NCBI GenBank assembly: GCA_004556565.1
Contig: SFGN01000085.1
Coordinates: 1 to 16,198 of the forward strand
Source: Lachnospiraceae bacterium
Lineage (GTDB): Bacteria; Bacillota_A; Clostridia; Lachnospirales; Lachnospiraceae
Direction: 5' to 3'
DNA length: 16,198 nucleotides
In this document: positions 1-6,842 of the stretch, one piece after another
Numbering within the stretch: position 1 is the stretch's first letter
Layout: each line of letters opens with the position of its first letter
Notes under the pieces: generated by a model
Told to the model about the DNA's origin: nothing
What the model saw: only the letters and a program-made list of their open reading frames with translations
Databases searched by the model: none
Made by a program: the position numbers and the translations under genes

Positions 1-95
1 TGCCATTGGCACATTCCTTTACTACCTTGCCAAAGGTAGAATTCCTTAAAGCCCACGTATGCAAGTTAGCCAGACTTGCACACTTCCGTGCGCGC
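1..95 (-). mobile_element. 5' end of a group II intron interrupting virB6 (runs off left edge)
   Basis: On the minus strand the virB6 reading frame stops matching its family after ATC TAC C, and a new sequence begins with GCGCGCACGGAAG. This aligns base for base in length with the first 13 bases of the complete intron at 1418-3975 (GTGCGCCCAGAAG). The likeness continues through the next 90 bases, with a GYGTGG motif, a CCTTTRGCAAG motif and a GTAG-AAAG stretch in the same order. The start GCGCG departs from the usual GUGYG by one base. Only the beginning of domain I is in the window. The two introns are related in structure but clearly diverged, so this is not a recent copy of the other. Boundary inferred from alignment and from loss of VirB6 similarity. 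Confidence 0.7.
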
Positions 96-690
96 GGTAG
101 ATCTCAATCATCCTGCCATACATGATCACCGTGATAATCACGGAGAGGATGCTCATGGTAAGGCTGATGAGAAGTGTTTCCATTGCCAGCAAAAACAGTT
201 CCCCGATCTCCATTTCTTCCAAAGATTCCGTCAGGGTAGCAATGGCGGCAGAAGCATCCACCGCCGTACTTCCGGAGATCACACCGGCTGCACCGTTTAC
301 GATGTGCTGCCCCACATCGAATACCGCCATTGTGATATTAAATGTGTTCGTCACAAGGTAAATCGCCACATATGCCTTAAAGATCCAGAGAAAAATGTTG
401 TAAGTTTCGAACTCATGGAAGTTATTCTTCTGTGTGACCATCGTGATCAGCTCATAACAAAGCACGAACGTAATGATCAGACCGGCGATGGGCACGATCA
501 CCGTCTGGGACAGGTTTTGAATGAGGTTAAAAACCCCTGTGTTCCATCCCTGCGGTGTCTGCCCTACCTGACTGGCAATCGTTCCCACCTTATCATTGAC
601 CTCCACGAACATCCCTTCCAGACCATTCTGGATCATCCCGATGAGGATCTCCTTGATGGCTTCCGTGATTCGTTCGATAATGGTGTTCAT
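96..690 (-). CDS. VirB6/TrbL-like conjugal transfer membrane protein (CD1112-type), 5' exon
   Basis: This is a multi-pass inner-membrane protein of the conjugative type IV secretion channel. About 198 residues are encoded before the intron boundary. Hydrophobic segments lie near residues 62-84, 97-115 and 165-190, separated by a short polar loop and an Ala/Ser-rich region. The family is about 280-300 residues long, and after the conserved GRMIEIY a segment of the type 'APIPFATM...' is expected. Instead the frame runs about 16 unrelated residues to a stop at 46, because a group II intron begins at base 95. The exon is 198 codons plus one base, so splicing would restore the frame only with the matching 3' exon outside the window. 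The start codon at 690 lies 11 bases after the Maff2 stop, preceded by GGGGTAATGG. The order virD4-Maff2-virB6 is typical of Clostridiales integrative conjugative elements. Confidence 0.8.
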
Positions 691-701
691 CCATTACCCC
701 A

Positions 702-917
702 TTAACCGAACAGCGTTGCCAGCTGGGGAATCAGGGTAGTTCCCAGCAGCATGATTCCAGCTCCTGCCATGAGCTGTTTGATTCCCTGGCTCTTTGCGCC
801 GGGGTTGTCATTCCCATAACCTTCCAGAAGGTTGATGACACCCCATACGCCAAGGCCCGCCCCGATTGCTACGACCAGGGTCTTCAGAGTAGTAATTGCA
901 CTGGTAAAAAATGCCAT
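702..917 (-). CDS. Maff2-family small membrane protein of the conjugation module
   Basis: A 71-residue protein starting MAFFTSAITTLKTL, with two hydrophobic helices around a conserved NLLEGYGNDNPGAKSQG loop and ending in LIPQLATLFG. This pattern is the Maff2 family, found between virD4 and virB6 in Clostridiales conjugative elements. Its size and two-helix layout resemble VirB2-type pilin subunits, but that role is inference. The frame is open four codons further, to a TTG at 929. The ATG at 917 is preferred because family members begin MxFF; no strong ribosome-binding site precedes either start. A hairpin terminator stands between it and virD4 upstream. Confidence 0.8.
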   Translation of the reverse strand: MAFFTSAITTLKTLVVAIGAGLGVWGVINLLEGYGNDNPGAKSQGIKQLMAGAGIMLLGTTLIPQLATLFG

Positions 918-960
918 ATAAATCACCAAAACTAACTTTGCCGGGTGTAACCGGGAATGA

Positions 961-985
961 AAAACGCCGGTAACAATACCGGCGC
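961..985 (-). terminator. Terminator-like hairpin between virD4 and the Maff2 gene
   Basis: On the minus strand CGCCGGTA, a four-base loop and TACCGGCG form a perfect 8-bp GC-rich stem followed by five T. It starts 7 bases after the virD4 stop and ends 44 bases before the Maff2 start. It could end virD4 transcription or lower expression of the following membrane genes. Seen directly; function inferred. Confidence 0.75.
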
Positions 986-991
986 ACCCTG

Positions 992-1417
992 TTAGTTATT
1001 CCTTTCCTCATTATTTTCCTGCTCATTCCCGTCTTCTGAAAGATCCATTTCCATCACTTCCACCTCATCATCAGATTTCGGTGAGTACTTCGGATCCAGT
1101 TCCTTTTCCACCTTAAACCGGTTCTTCTCGCTGTAATCCGCAAGGAGCCGGTAATTGGGGTGTTTGGTTATATCGTATTTGTCCGAATAGAACGGACGGA
1201 CACCACGGATCTGCAGGATGCATTTCCCGCCGTCCATGACTGCGATCTCATCCTCCGTCATCAGCTGTTTCCCGGTTTTCTGGTAATTCAGCCCGAATGA
1301 CTTCTGGTTGCTGCGTGTTTCCGAAGTGTTGTAAAGGTCAATCGTCTCCTTTCCCAGAAGCTCACTCATCTCTTTCAGGGTGGTCTTTTCCTTACCCCCA
1401 AGGAACAGCATCGTGTC
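992..1417 (-). CDS. virD4: VirD4-like coupling protein (CD1115-type), C-terminal exon
   Basis: This exon encodes the last 141 residues of the type IV secretion coupling ATPase, which recruits the relaxosome to the channel. It starts DTMLFLGGKEKTTLKEMSE, continues through ETRSNQKSFGLNYQKTGKQL and the conserved LMTEDEIAVMDGGKCILQIRGVRP-type segment (split here by length only), and ends in an acidic Glu/Asn-rich tail. It joins in phase 0 to the upstream exon at 3976: ...ILGNC is followed directly by DTMLFLGG once the group II intron is removed. The longer open frame to 1474 reads into intron sequence and is not real. The gene is also broken by the mobilizable element at about 4411, so the full protein cannot be made from this arrangement unless that element excises. 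Confidence 0.85.
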   Translation of the reverse strand, partial: DTMLFLGGKEKTTLKEMSELLGKETIDLYNTSETRSNQKSFGLNYQKTGKQLMTEDEIAVMDGGKCILQIRGVRPFYSDKYDITKHPNYRLLADYSEKNRFKVEKELDPKYSPKSDDEVEVMEMDLSEDGNEQENNEERNN

Positions 1418-1506
1418 ATGAGGTAAGCTTCGGCTTATCCTCCCGAAGAAGGATAAACGTCCACTCCCTCCCAAACCGCACGTACACCTCTCGGTGTATA
1501 CGGCTT
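1418..1506 (-). ncRNA. Group II intron domains V and VI
   Basis: Domain V is the 34-base hairpin at 1473-1506: AAAGCCGTATACACC, loop GAGA, then GGTGTACGTGCGGTTT. It contains the AGC catalytic triad and the typical GNRA-like tetraloop. Domain VI follows (about 1418-1467), with a TTATCC/GGATAA stem capped by TTCTTCGG and ending at the 3' splice site. A bulged branch-point A is expected on its 3' side but was not pinned to one base. Confidence 0.85.
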
Positions 1507-1531
1507 TCCGCTTATCATATTTGCGGTATTG

Positions 1532-3352
1532 TTAAGAATGAATCGTTTTATGACAATCCGGGCATACTACCAGAGTTTTCCTTCTGCGTTTCCGCATCAG
1601 GAGTACCCAATCGGCATTGCCTTTCAAGTCCTTGAGTTTCTTTACCTGGTGGATTTCGAGATTTCTACAGTCTTTTCCGCACAATTCACAGGTATGCCTT
1701 TCCACACGCTGTTTTAAGGTATTGGTTTTCGTGTACTTTGAATAATCCGGCAGTTCGCTGACGTTATCAAACTTTGTCGCCGTTTCTTTCCGTTTGTACC
1801 CGTCCCTGTAAAACGTGGTGGTTTTTCTTCCTGCTTTTGTGTCATATGCAACTGTAAATAAATCTCCGACACAGTACCTCCGCTTGATTTCATGGACGTT
1901 GGTCTTGTATTTACATGCAAATGTTTTATACATGCTGTATTTCATCACATTGCCGAATCTGCCGATTTTGAAAGCGTCATTGGCAATAGAATAGTAGTTG
2001 TACAGACCTCTGACCTCAGCATTGTACGTTGCCAGTATCTCTATATCGCTTTTGTTTACCAGCTTGCCCCTGTGCAGGGCAACGAACCTCTCTTTGCCGT
2101 TCTCGTTGATTTTGATTTTTATTGCTTGATATTCAAGCAGTTTTCCGACCCATTTCTCTCTGGGAACCAGAAGCTTCACAACTCCTGTCTGGCATCTCTG
2201 AATCTTTCCGTTTGCCAGTTTCTTCATATTCTGGCTTCTTGATACCGTAATGTCATATCCTAAAAACCTTGCTCTGTCTCCCGTATGGGTAACTTTAGTC
2301 TTGGTATCTGACATTTCCAGCTTTAGCGCATCTTGCAGAAATGCTTTTACATCCCGCTTGACTTGCTCGGCATCTTCTTTGCTGCCTATTACGCCGATAA
2401 GAAAATCATCCGCATACCGGGTGTACTGAATCCGCTTGTAATTCGCATCCAGCGGAACCGTCGGGGTCATACTTTTTTCTGCCCTTTCCAGTTCCTTTAA
2501 CCGTCTGCTCCGTATTTTCCTTTCTTCCGGCGATAACTGCTCCCAGAGCCGCTTGCCCTCTTTTCTATACTCGTATGCCCTGTTTACACTTGTTTTGTAT
2601 GCCGGTGAGAGCCGCTTTCTGGGCGCTTTCGTATTAAAATCTATGGCATACTTCTCCATGAATTTATCCAGTTCATTCAGATAGATGTTGCAGAGGACTG
2701 GGCTTACGCCGGACCCCTGCGGCACGCCGCTGTACGTCCTTTCGTATTCCCACTGCTCCATATATCCAGCTTTCAGAAACTTCCATATTAGCTGGATAAA
2801 CATTTCGTCGTCGATTCTCTTTTTCAGAATCTCGACGATTACATGATGGTCGAAGCTGTCGAAACAGGCGTGTATATCTCCTTCTACAAACCAGTTTGTC
2901 CCCGTAAAGGTTTTCTGTATCTGCATTAGGGCTGTCTGACAACTCCTGTTTGGTCTGAACCCGTGAGATTTATTACTGAATATGGGTTCATAAATACTTT
3001 CCAAAATCATCTTGACGACTTCCTGCACGAGTTTGTCATTGCCGGACTGAATGCCCAGCGGACGTTTTTTATTGCTGTTTTTCTTGGCAATATATACCCG
3101 CTTTGCAGGTTTGGGACGGTAACTCCTGTCTCTTAGTGACGCAATTATCCTATTGATTCTTTCATTACTCATCCCGTCAATCGTAGTCCCGTCGGCTCCG
3201 GCAGTCATGCTGCCTTTATTTGCGTAAATATTTTTATACGCCAGCCAATAGAACTCCGGGTTGTACAGATTCCGGTATAGTCTCTGGAACCTGTATGATT
3301 CATCCTTTGACTTTTCCGTCAAACTTTTTAATACCTCAGTTGGATTTCTCAT
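1532..3352 (-). CDS. ltrA: Group II intron reverse transcriptase/maturase with HNH domain
   Basis: This 606-residue intron-encoded protein assists splicing and carries out retrohoming by target-primed reverse transcription. Reverse transcriptase blocks run from residue 50 to about 370. They include RPLGIQSGNDKLVQE near 97-111, HGFRPNRSC at 130-138, GVPQGSGVSP at 209-218 and the catalytic YADD at 313-316. A maturase (X) domain follows, then a C-terminal HNH endonuclease domain with paired CxxC motifs (CELCG and CPDCH). The usual HH of the 'EIHHV' motif reads HQ here. A large insertion, about residues 240-300, lies between the PQG and YADD blocks. An AAAGGAG sequence precedes the ATG by 13 bases. 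It lies inside the intron, in the loop region expected for domain IV. The length fits the family, with no frameshift. Confidence 0.95.
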   Translation of the reverse strand: MRNPTEVLKSLTEKSKDESYRFQRLYRNLYNPEFYWLAYKNIYANKGSMTAGADGTTIDGMSNERINRIIASLRDRSYRPKPAKRVYIAKKNSNKKRPLGIQSGNDKLVQEVVKMILESIYEPIFSNKSHGFRPNRSCQTALMQIQKTFTGTNWFVEGDIHACFDSFDHHVIVEILKKRIDDEMFIQLIWKFLKAGYMEQWEYERTYSGVPQGSGVSPVLCNIYLNELDKFMEKYAIDFNTKAPRKRLSPAYKTSVNRAYEYRKEGKRLWEQLSPEERKIRSRRLKELERAEKSMTPTVPLDANYKRIQYTRYADDFLIGVIGSKEDAEQVKRDVKAFLQDALKLEMSDTKTKVTHTGDRARFLGYDITVSRSQNMKKLANGKIQRCQTGVVKLLVPREKWVGKLLEYQAIKIKINENGKERFVALHRGKLVNKSDIEILATYNAEVRGLYNYYSIANDAFKIGRFGNVMKYSMYKTFACKYKTNVHEIKRRYCVGDLFTVAYDTKAGRKTTTFYRDGYKRKETATKFDNVSELPDYSKYTKTNTLKQRVERHTCELCGKDCRNLEIHQVKKLKDLKGNADWVLLMRKRRRKTLVVCPDCHKTIHS

Positions 3353-3975
3353 GCCTCACGCACACTCCTTTCGTTTTGGTATCAATAATAAGCTGCTCCC
3401 CTTCGCCATGTGAACGCTATTAACGTCTCGGACTACTATGGGAGCTGTGTGACCATGCCCGTTACCGGGTTTAGGTCATCCCCAGTTAGTAAAAACAAGA
3501 TTAGCTTTCTGTGTTGTCGGCACCGACTTTCGCCATTTACCCGTTGTCTTGCGGTTGCCTTTCCATGAGTATCACTTACTTCCATAACTGCGAAATGCAA
3601 GCAACATGGAAAACATACGTTTCAATCCTTTTCGTATGCAGGGTACGGGTTCCCTCGCTCTGGCTATCGTTCAGGCAGTTTAGCTTTGTACCTCGTACAC
3701 AGATTTTTATTCTTACGCATTTGGACGCACAGGATTATTGTCCTCTTACGCAGGCTGTCATAAATTCTTATGACAGCAACGACATGCTACACTCCCCTTC
3801 GGGTTTCCCCTCTCGGATAAGTCGTAGAATAATAGGTTGCTTCTGCTTGTTGTGAGCCTCCTTTTCTCCATTTATTTGCAGATAGCTTGATACTTTTACC
3901 TACCGCTTGCTAAAGGCGGTATCCTGTAGTTACCACGCCGCCAATTTATAATGCGCTGGCGGCTTCTGGGCGCAC
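3353..3975 (-). ncRNA. Group II intron 5' structured region (domains I-III)
   Basis: No convincing protein gene lies in these 623 bases. They begin with the canonical GTGCG and lead to the maturase start, as expected for the large ribozyme scaffold of domain I (with exon-binding sites) and domains II-III. The short plus-strand open frames here lack ribosome-binding sites and recognisable content. A possible exon-binding site with GACAAT complementary to the last five exon bases (ATTGT) lies near 3740, but this was not folded. Confidence 0.75.
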
Positions 3976-4410
3976 ACAATTCCCCAGAATTGTATCCGCA
4001 CTATCCTTGTACATTGCCTTCAGCTGGCTCTGCGACTGCAAAATAATAGAAGCAGAGATTTCCCTGCTTCGGATAGTGGCAATCAGCTTATCAAACTGAG
4101 GAATCTGCCCGATGTTGGCAAACTCATCGCAGATAACCCGCACATGGACTGGCAGCCTGCCGCCATATTGATCATCTGCCTTATCACAGAGCAGGTTGAA
4201 AAGCTGGGACTGCAGCATGGCGATCACAAAGTTAAAGGTGGTATCTGTATCTGACATAATCAGAAACAACGCCGTCTTCCGGTCTCCCACCTTATCCAGT
4301 TCCATCTCATCATAGCTCATGATCTCCCGAAGCTCGGCAATATCAAACGGAGCCAGTCTGGCACCGCAGCTGATCAGGATAGATTTTGCTGTCTTACCTG
4401 ATGCGAATTG
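3976..4410 (-). CDS. virD4: VirD4-like coupling protein, central exon, truncated by element insertion
   Basis: The central part of the coupling ATPase reads from about FASGKTAKSILISCGARLAP through ELREIMSYDEMELDKVGDRK to ILGNC at the intron boundary. The Walker B region VICDEFANIG and the following QFDKLIATIRSREIS and SIILQSQSQLKAMY segments identify a VirD4/TraG family protein. The frame continues upstream of the ATG at 4320 (residues GKTAKSILIS and so on), so 4320 is not a start. A stop TGA lies at 4413-4411, where similarity ends and the mobilizable element begins. The N-terminal membrane anchor and the Walker A loop lie beyond the window. As arranged here it cannot be translated as part of a complete VirD4. 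Confidence 0.85.
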
Positions 4411-4624
4411 TCAAGGACTTTTTAATCAAATTCACAAAAAAGTCACATCTTCGCCACCTCCTCACGGAGCAGACGCTTGATTTTGTCCTGCATAGTCTCT
4501 TTGGCTGCATAGTCTCTTTGGATGTTTCGCTGAAATGGACACGCACCACATAGGTGGTCTTGTCGATGGTCTTGCGGAAACAGGGCTGTGTGTTGTTTGC
4601 GGTCTGAATTGCTGTTGCGTTCAT
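4394..4624 (-). CDS. tnpW: TnpW-family protein, C-terminus frameshifted by a 17-bp duplication
   Basis: The start ATG has an ideal AAGGAGG six bases upstream. The product begins MNATAIQTANNTQPCFRKTI and continues DKTTYVVRVHFSETSKETMQ, a typical TnpW-family sequence. Directly afterwards the 17-bp unit CCAAAGAGACTATGCAG is repeated in tandem. This shifts the frame and replaces the normal ending DKIKRLLREEVAKM-stop (still present in another frame, stop at 4443) by an Arg/Cys-rich tail. The tail runs through the end of the element, so its last five or six residues are encoded by virD4 sequence, stopping at 4394. TnpW lies last in Tn4451-type elements; its role is unknown. Whether the 76-residue altered protein works is unclear. 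Deleting one repeat copy would give a normal protein of about 60 residues. Confidence 0.8.
   Translation of the reverse strand: MNATAIQTANNTQPCFRKTIDKTTYVVRVHFSETSKETMQPKRLCRTKSSVCSVRRWRRCDFFVNLIKKSLTIRIR
4488..4521. repeat. Perfect 17-bp tandem duplication inside tnpW
   Basis: CTGCATAGTCTCTTTGG occurs at 4488-4504 and again at 4505-4521 with no mismatch. Seventeen is not a multiple of three, so the downstream tnpW frame is lost. The perfect identity suggests a recent slippage event or an assembly error. Confidence 0.95.
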
Positions 4625-4643
4625 TGAATACCTCCTTGAAATG

Positions 4644-4722
4644 AAAAAAGCCCGACAAGGAAAGGTCTGACAACGAAGTACCGACAACGGACTTCGGAAA
4701 ACTCTTTTTCTTAATCGGGCTT
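4644..4722 (-). terminator. Terminator-like nested hairpin in front of tnpW
   Basis: Minus strand: AAGCCCGA (4722-4715) pairs with TCGGGCTT, followed by a T-tract down to 4644. The loop of about 60 bases holds a second hairpin, CGAAGT/ACTTCG. The T-tract ends 19 bases before the tnpW start codon and its ribosome-binding site, so no promoter fits between. It may be the terminator of the VirE operon, an attenuator of tnpW, or both. Confidence 0.65.
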
Positions 4723-4972
4723 ATCTACTTTTTTATAATTTACTTTTTCTTTTATATTTCTGTTGTCATTGTTGTCAGAGAAAGAAAAGTCCAGTAATAT
4801 CAATGGATTTTCGATTTTAGCCCGACAACAGCCCGACAACCGGCTCGACAATCTGCCCGACAACGAAAAGGGATTTTTCATCGTAACCATTCTTCGGGAA
4901 GTTCAAGCTGTTGCATTTCTGCTTCCGTCAGTTCGTGAAATTCTCCTGTGTTGTTGTCAGGCTCGTTGTCGG
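4651..4972. repeat. Iteron-like cluster of CCGACAAC repeats
   Basis: About eleven copies of a CCGACAAC-like octamer (core GACAA) occur in about 320 bases. They sit at 4652, 4668, 4681, 4822, 4833, 4845 and 4857 in one orientation, and at 4762, 4771, 4953 and 4965 as GTTGTC in the other. The four at 4822-4864 are direct repeats spaced 11, 12 and 12 bases, close to one helix turn. The last two lie in the 3' end of the VirE-like gene, where they encode the DNEPDNN stretch. Such phased direct repeats next to replication genes resemble iterons or protein-binding sites. Function not shown. Confidence 0.6.
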
Positions 4973-6227
4973 TGGGGATGCGTTCCCAACCTCGCTGTCT
5001 GCGGTAAGGTTCCGGGAAGTACCTCGGATTTGCAAATGCCCTCCAACCTGTGACGGCATTATTCATAATGTCATTGATTTCTCGCAGCTCCCATTGCTTC
5101 GGCTCGTCATAGTCATGTCCCAACGCTTCACGGTAAAGCTGCTTGGAGCAGACCATGTTGCCGGAATAGCGCTCCAGATAATCAATAATCTGTCCTGCCT
5201 TGGTGTCCTCCGGCATGAACTCTCTTTGATGGGCTTTCAGAAATGCGTCCGTTTCCTTGCTGAGCTTCAGCTTAAATTTGCCGCTTCGGTAAATCTCCAT
5301 GACCTCTGCCCACATCTGAATGATATAAGCTCTGGATGCAGCTTCATCTTCCAGAATGTGAACCTCTGACTGTTCTGGGCATACCATGACTGGAAGAAAA
5401 CGGCGGTTGCCTGTTCGGTCAAGGGGAAGAAAATCAAGCGTGTTGGAAGAACCGCCAAACACACATTGTCGCAGTCTGTCTGCCGGATGGGTCTCATACG
5501 GTATCTTGTAGGTTTCCTTTTGTCGGCTCAGAAAGGACTTGATTTCCTCAATGCTCTTGGCGTTGGCTGTGGCAATCATTTCTGACATTTCGATTATCCA
5601 ATGCCCCTGCATCTTGCGGTACACATTGTCATCGTCCAGTTTCTTCAAATCGTCAGAGAACCAGTCATCATTGACGGCAAGCAGACGGAAGAACGTGGAC
5701 TTTCCTGCACCCTGTCCACCGACAAGGCAAAGCATGACTTCAAATTTGCATCCGGGCTTGAATACTCTGCTGACAGCTCCCAACATAAAGAGCTTCAAGG
5801 CTTCATAAGTGTACTCGTTTTCCTCTGCACCAAGGAAATGATGCAGACAATGACGGATGCGTTCCTGTCCGTCCCATTGCAGGGAATTAAGGAAATCGCA
5901 TACTGGATGATAGCGGTTTTCATTGGCGATCACCGTTATTGCATCCACGATTTTCTTTTCTACGGTCAGTCCGTAATTTTCTTCAAAATACAGGAGCAGA
6001 TATTTTACATCCATATCGGTCAGCGTGGTACTGTCACGCTGCCAGCCGAGGGGCTTCACAATATCAATGCGTTCTGTCAGCATATTCTTTCGGATTGCTC
6101 CTTTCAGCAGCGGATCGTATTGCAGAACCTTTTTATAATTAGCTGCTGTGTTGTAGACCTTACCTTTCTGGCTCTGCTCCAAACTGTTTCGGACTTCCTC
6201 CACGGTGTTCTGCAAATCGCTGTTCAA
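4878..6227 (-). CDS. VirE/VapE-type P-loop ATPase (replication-associated helicase-like)
   Basis: The 449-residue protein has a VirE/VapE-family ATPase core. It has a Walker A GGQGAGKST at 170-178, a Walker B-like HWIIEMSEM at 209-217, a GGSSN sensor at 258-262 and an arginine-finger segment DRTGNRRF at 270-277. Longer family members carry a primase domain at the N-terminus; here the primase is the separate upstream gene. The pair probably supplies element replication or strand processing during transfer, which is inference. The chosen start is TTG at 6227, seven bases after an AGAGGTG sequence, and it overlaps the primase end by 68 bases in a different frame. The C-terminus is Glu/Asp/Asn-rich and coincides with repeat units that continue in the downstream noncoding DNA. 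Confidence 0.88.
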   Translation of the reverse strand: MNSDLQNTVEEVRNSLEQSQKGKVYNTAANYKKVLQYDPLLKGAIRKNMLTERIDIVKPLGWQRDSTTLTDMDVKYLLLYFEENYGLTVEKKIVDAITVIANENRYHPVCDFLNSLQWDGQERIRHCLHHFLGAEENEYTYEALKLFMLGAVSRVFKPGCKFEVMLCLVGGQGAGKSTFFRLLAVNDDWFSDDLKKLDDDNVYRKMQGHWIIEMSEMIATANAKSIEEIKSFLSRQKETYKIPYETHPADRLRQCVFGGSSNTLDFLPLDRTGNRRFLPVMVCPEQSEVHILEDEAASRAYIIQMWAEVMEIYRSGKFKLKLSKETDAFLKAHQREFMPEDTKAGQIIDYLERYSGNMVCSKQLYREALGHDYDEPKQWELREINDIMNNAVTGWRAFANPRYFPEPYRRQRGWERIPTDNEPDNNTGEFHELTEAEMQQLELPEEWLR

Positions 6228-6777
6228 GTTTCATCACCTCTTTTCTTTGCTCGGCAACCAGAGCTTTCTTTTCTTCGGGAGTGCCATACAGGAGAACATC
6301 AAGCAGATATTCGATATAGCTTTCTCTTTGCAGGGCTTCCACGAACAGAGGATGCCATTCATCCTCCGGCTGTTTCGGTGTGTACTGCTGTTTCCATTCT
6401 CGGAGAAGGTGGAAGTAATCGGTCAGCACCTTGTAGCAATGGTTTTCTTCCTGCTGATACTTCTGCTCCCATGTGGGTTCTCTGATTTTGGGTCTGACAG
6501 ATGGCTTCTGTCTGCTGTCATAGCAGATACCAAAATCATCTGCCAGTTTCATAGCGGCTTCTTTGCTCGGCAATCCGAACAGTCGGGAGACAAAATCAAC
6601 TGCATCGCCGTCCGCTTGGCAAGCGAAGCAATGGAAACGCTTATCTACTTTCATGCTCGGATTTCGGTCATTGTGGAATGGGCAGACCGCCATGCCGTGA
6701 CGGTTGACACGGATGCCGTACATCTCTGCCGCCTGTCGTGTAGTAACGGTCTGCTTAACTGCTTCAAATACATTCAT
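6160..6777 (-). CDS. CHC2 zinc-finger DNA primase-like protein
   Basis: A 205-residue protein with an N-terminal CHC2 zinc-binding motif as in DnaG-type primases: C32-P-F-H35, then C50-F-A-C53, with the conserved NDRNPSMKVD between. The rest is helical and charged, and no Toprim catalytic domain is present. It therefore likely recognises DNA or acts together with the VirE-like ATPase whose gene overlaps its 3' end. The ATG at 6777 follows a GGAAGGAAG sequence by about five bases. Upstream, a terminator-like hairpin separates it from the relaxase gene by only 65 bases. Primase-relaxase-ATPase clusters are usual in mobilizable elements, where a primase may restart the complementary strand after transfer. 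Confidence 0.88.
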   Translation of the reverse strand: MNVFEAVKQTVTTRQAAEMYGIRVNRHGMAVCPFHNDRNPSMKVDKRFHCFACQADGDAVDFVSRLFGLPSKEAAMKLADDFGICYDSRQKPSVRPKIREPTWEQKYQQEENHCYKVLTDYFHLLREWKQQYTPKQPEDEWHPLFVEALQRESYIEYLLDVLLYGTPEEKKALVAEQRKEVMKLEQRFAEHRGGSPKQFGAEPER

Positions 6778-6798
6778 TGCATCTTCCTTCCGGGAAAC

Positions 6799-6840
6799 AA
6801 AAAGGCACTCGACATTTTCAAAGAGAAAACGGCAAGTGCC
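6799..6840 (-). promoter_or_regulatory. Hairpin plus T-tract between relaxase and primase genes (attenuator/terminator)
   Basis: Minus strand: GGCACT pairs with AGTGCC (outer stem), and CGTTTTC pairs with GAAAATG inside; five T follow (6803-6799). It begins just after the relaxase stop and ends 21 bases before the primase ATG. No promoter could fit between hairpin and gene, so the primase must be read by passing through it. Confidence 0.7.
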
Positions 6841-6842
6841 TG

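Larger units (their letters stand above)
1418..3975 (-). mobile_element. Complete group II intron inserted in virD4
   Basis: The intron is 2558 bases, reading minus strand. The 5' boundary is AATTGT followed by GTGCG, the canonical group II start. The 3' boundary is CCTCAT followed by GACACG, with the canonical AY end. Removing it joins ILGNC to DTMLFLGG in virD4 without loss or gain of codons, which fixes both boundaries closely. It has a structured 5' part of about 620 bases, an open reading frame for a maturase, and domains V and VI at the 3' end. The intron lies in the sense orientation of its host gene, so splicing from virD4 mRNA is possible. No second copy is in the window. Confidence 0.92.

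Noticed and set aside
46..95. The natural C-terminus of VirB6 read up to the stop at 46
   Set aside because: The final 16 residues do not resemble the family, and the DNA matches the start of a group II intron, so they are intron read-through.
1418..1474. A start codon for the virD4 C-terminal part at 1474 (MGGSGRLSFF...)
   Set aside because: These codons lie in intron domain VI; exon similarity begins at 1417.
4651..4972. CRISPR array for the CCGACAAC repeats
   Set aside because: The units are only eight bases, occur in both orientations and have no uniform spacers of 30 or so bases.
6160..6227. A frameshift splitting one primase-ATPase fusion gene
   Set aside because: Longer VirE proteins do carry a primase part, but here the second gene has its own ribosome-binding site before TTG 6227 and both products look complete, so two overlapping genes are simpler.
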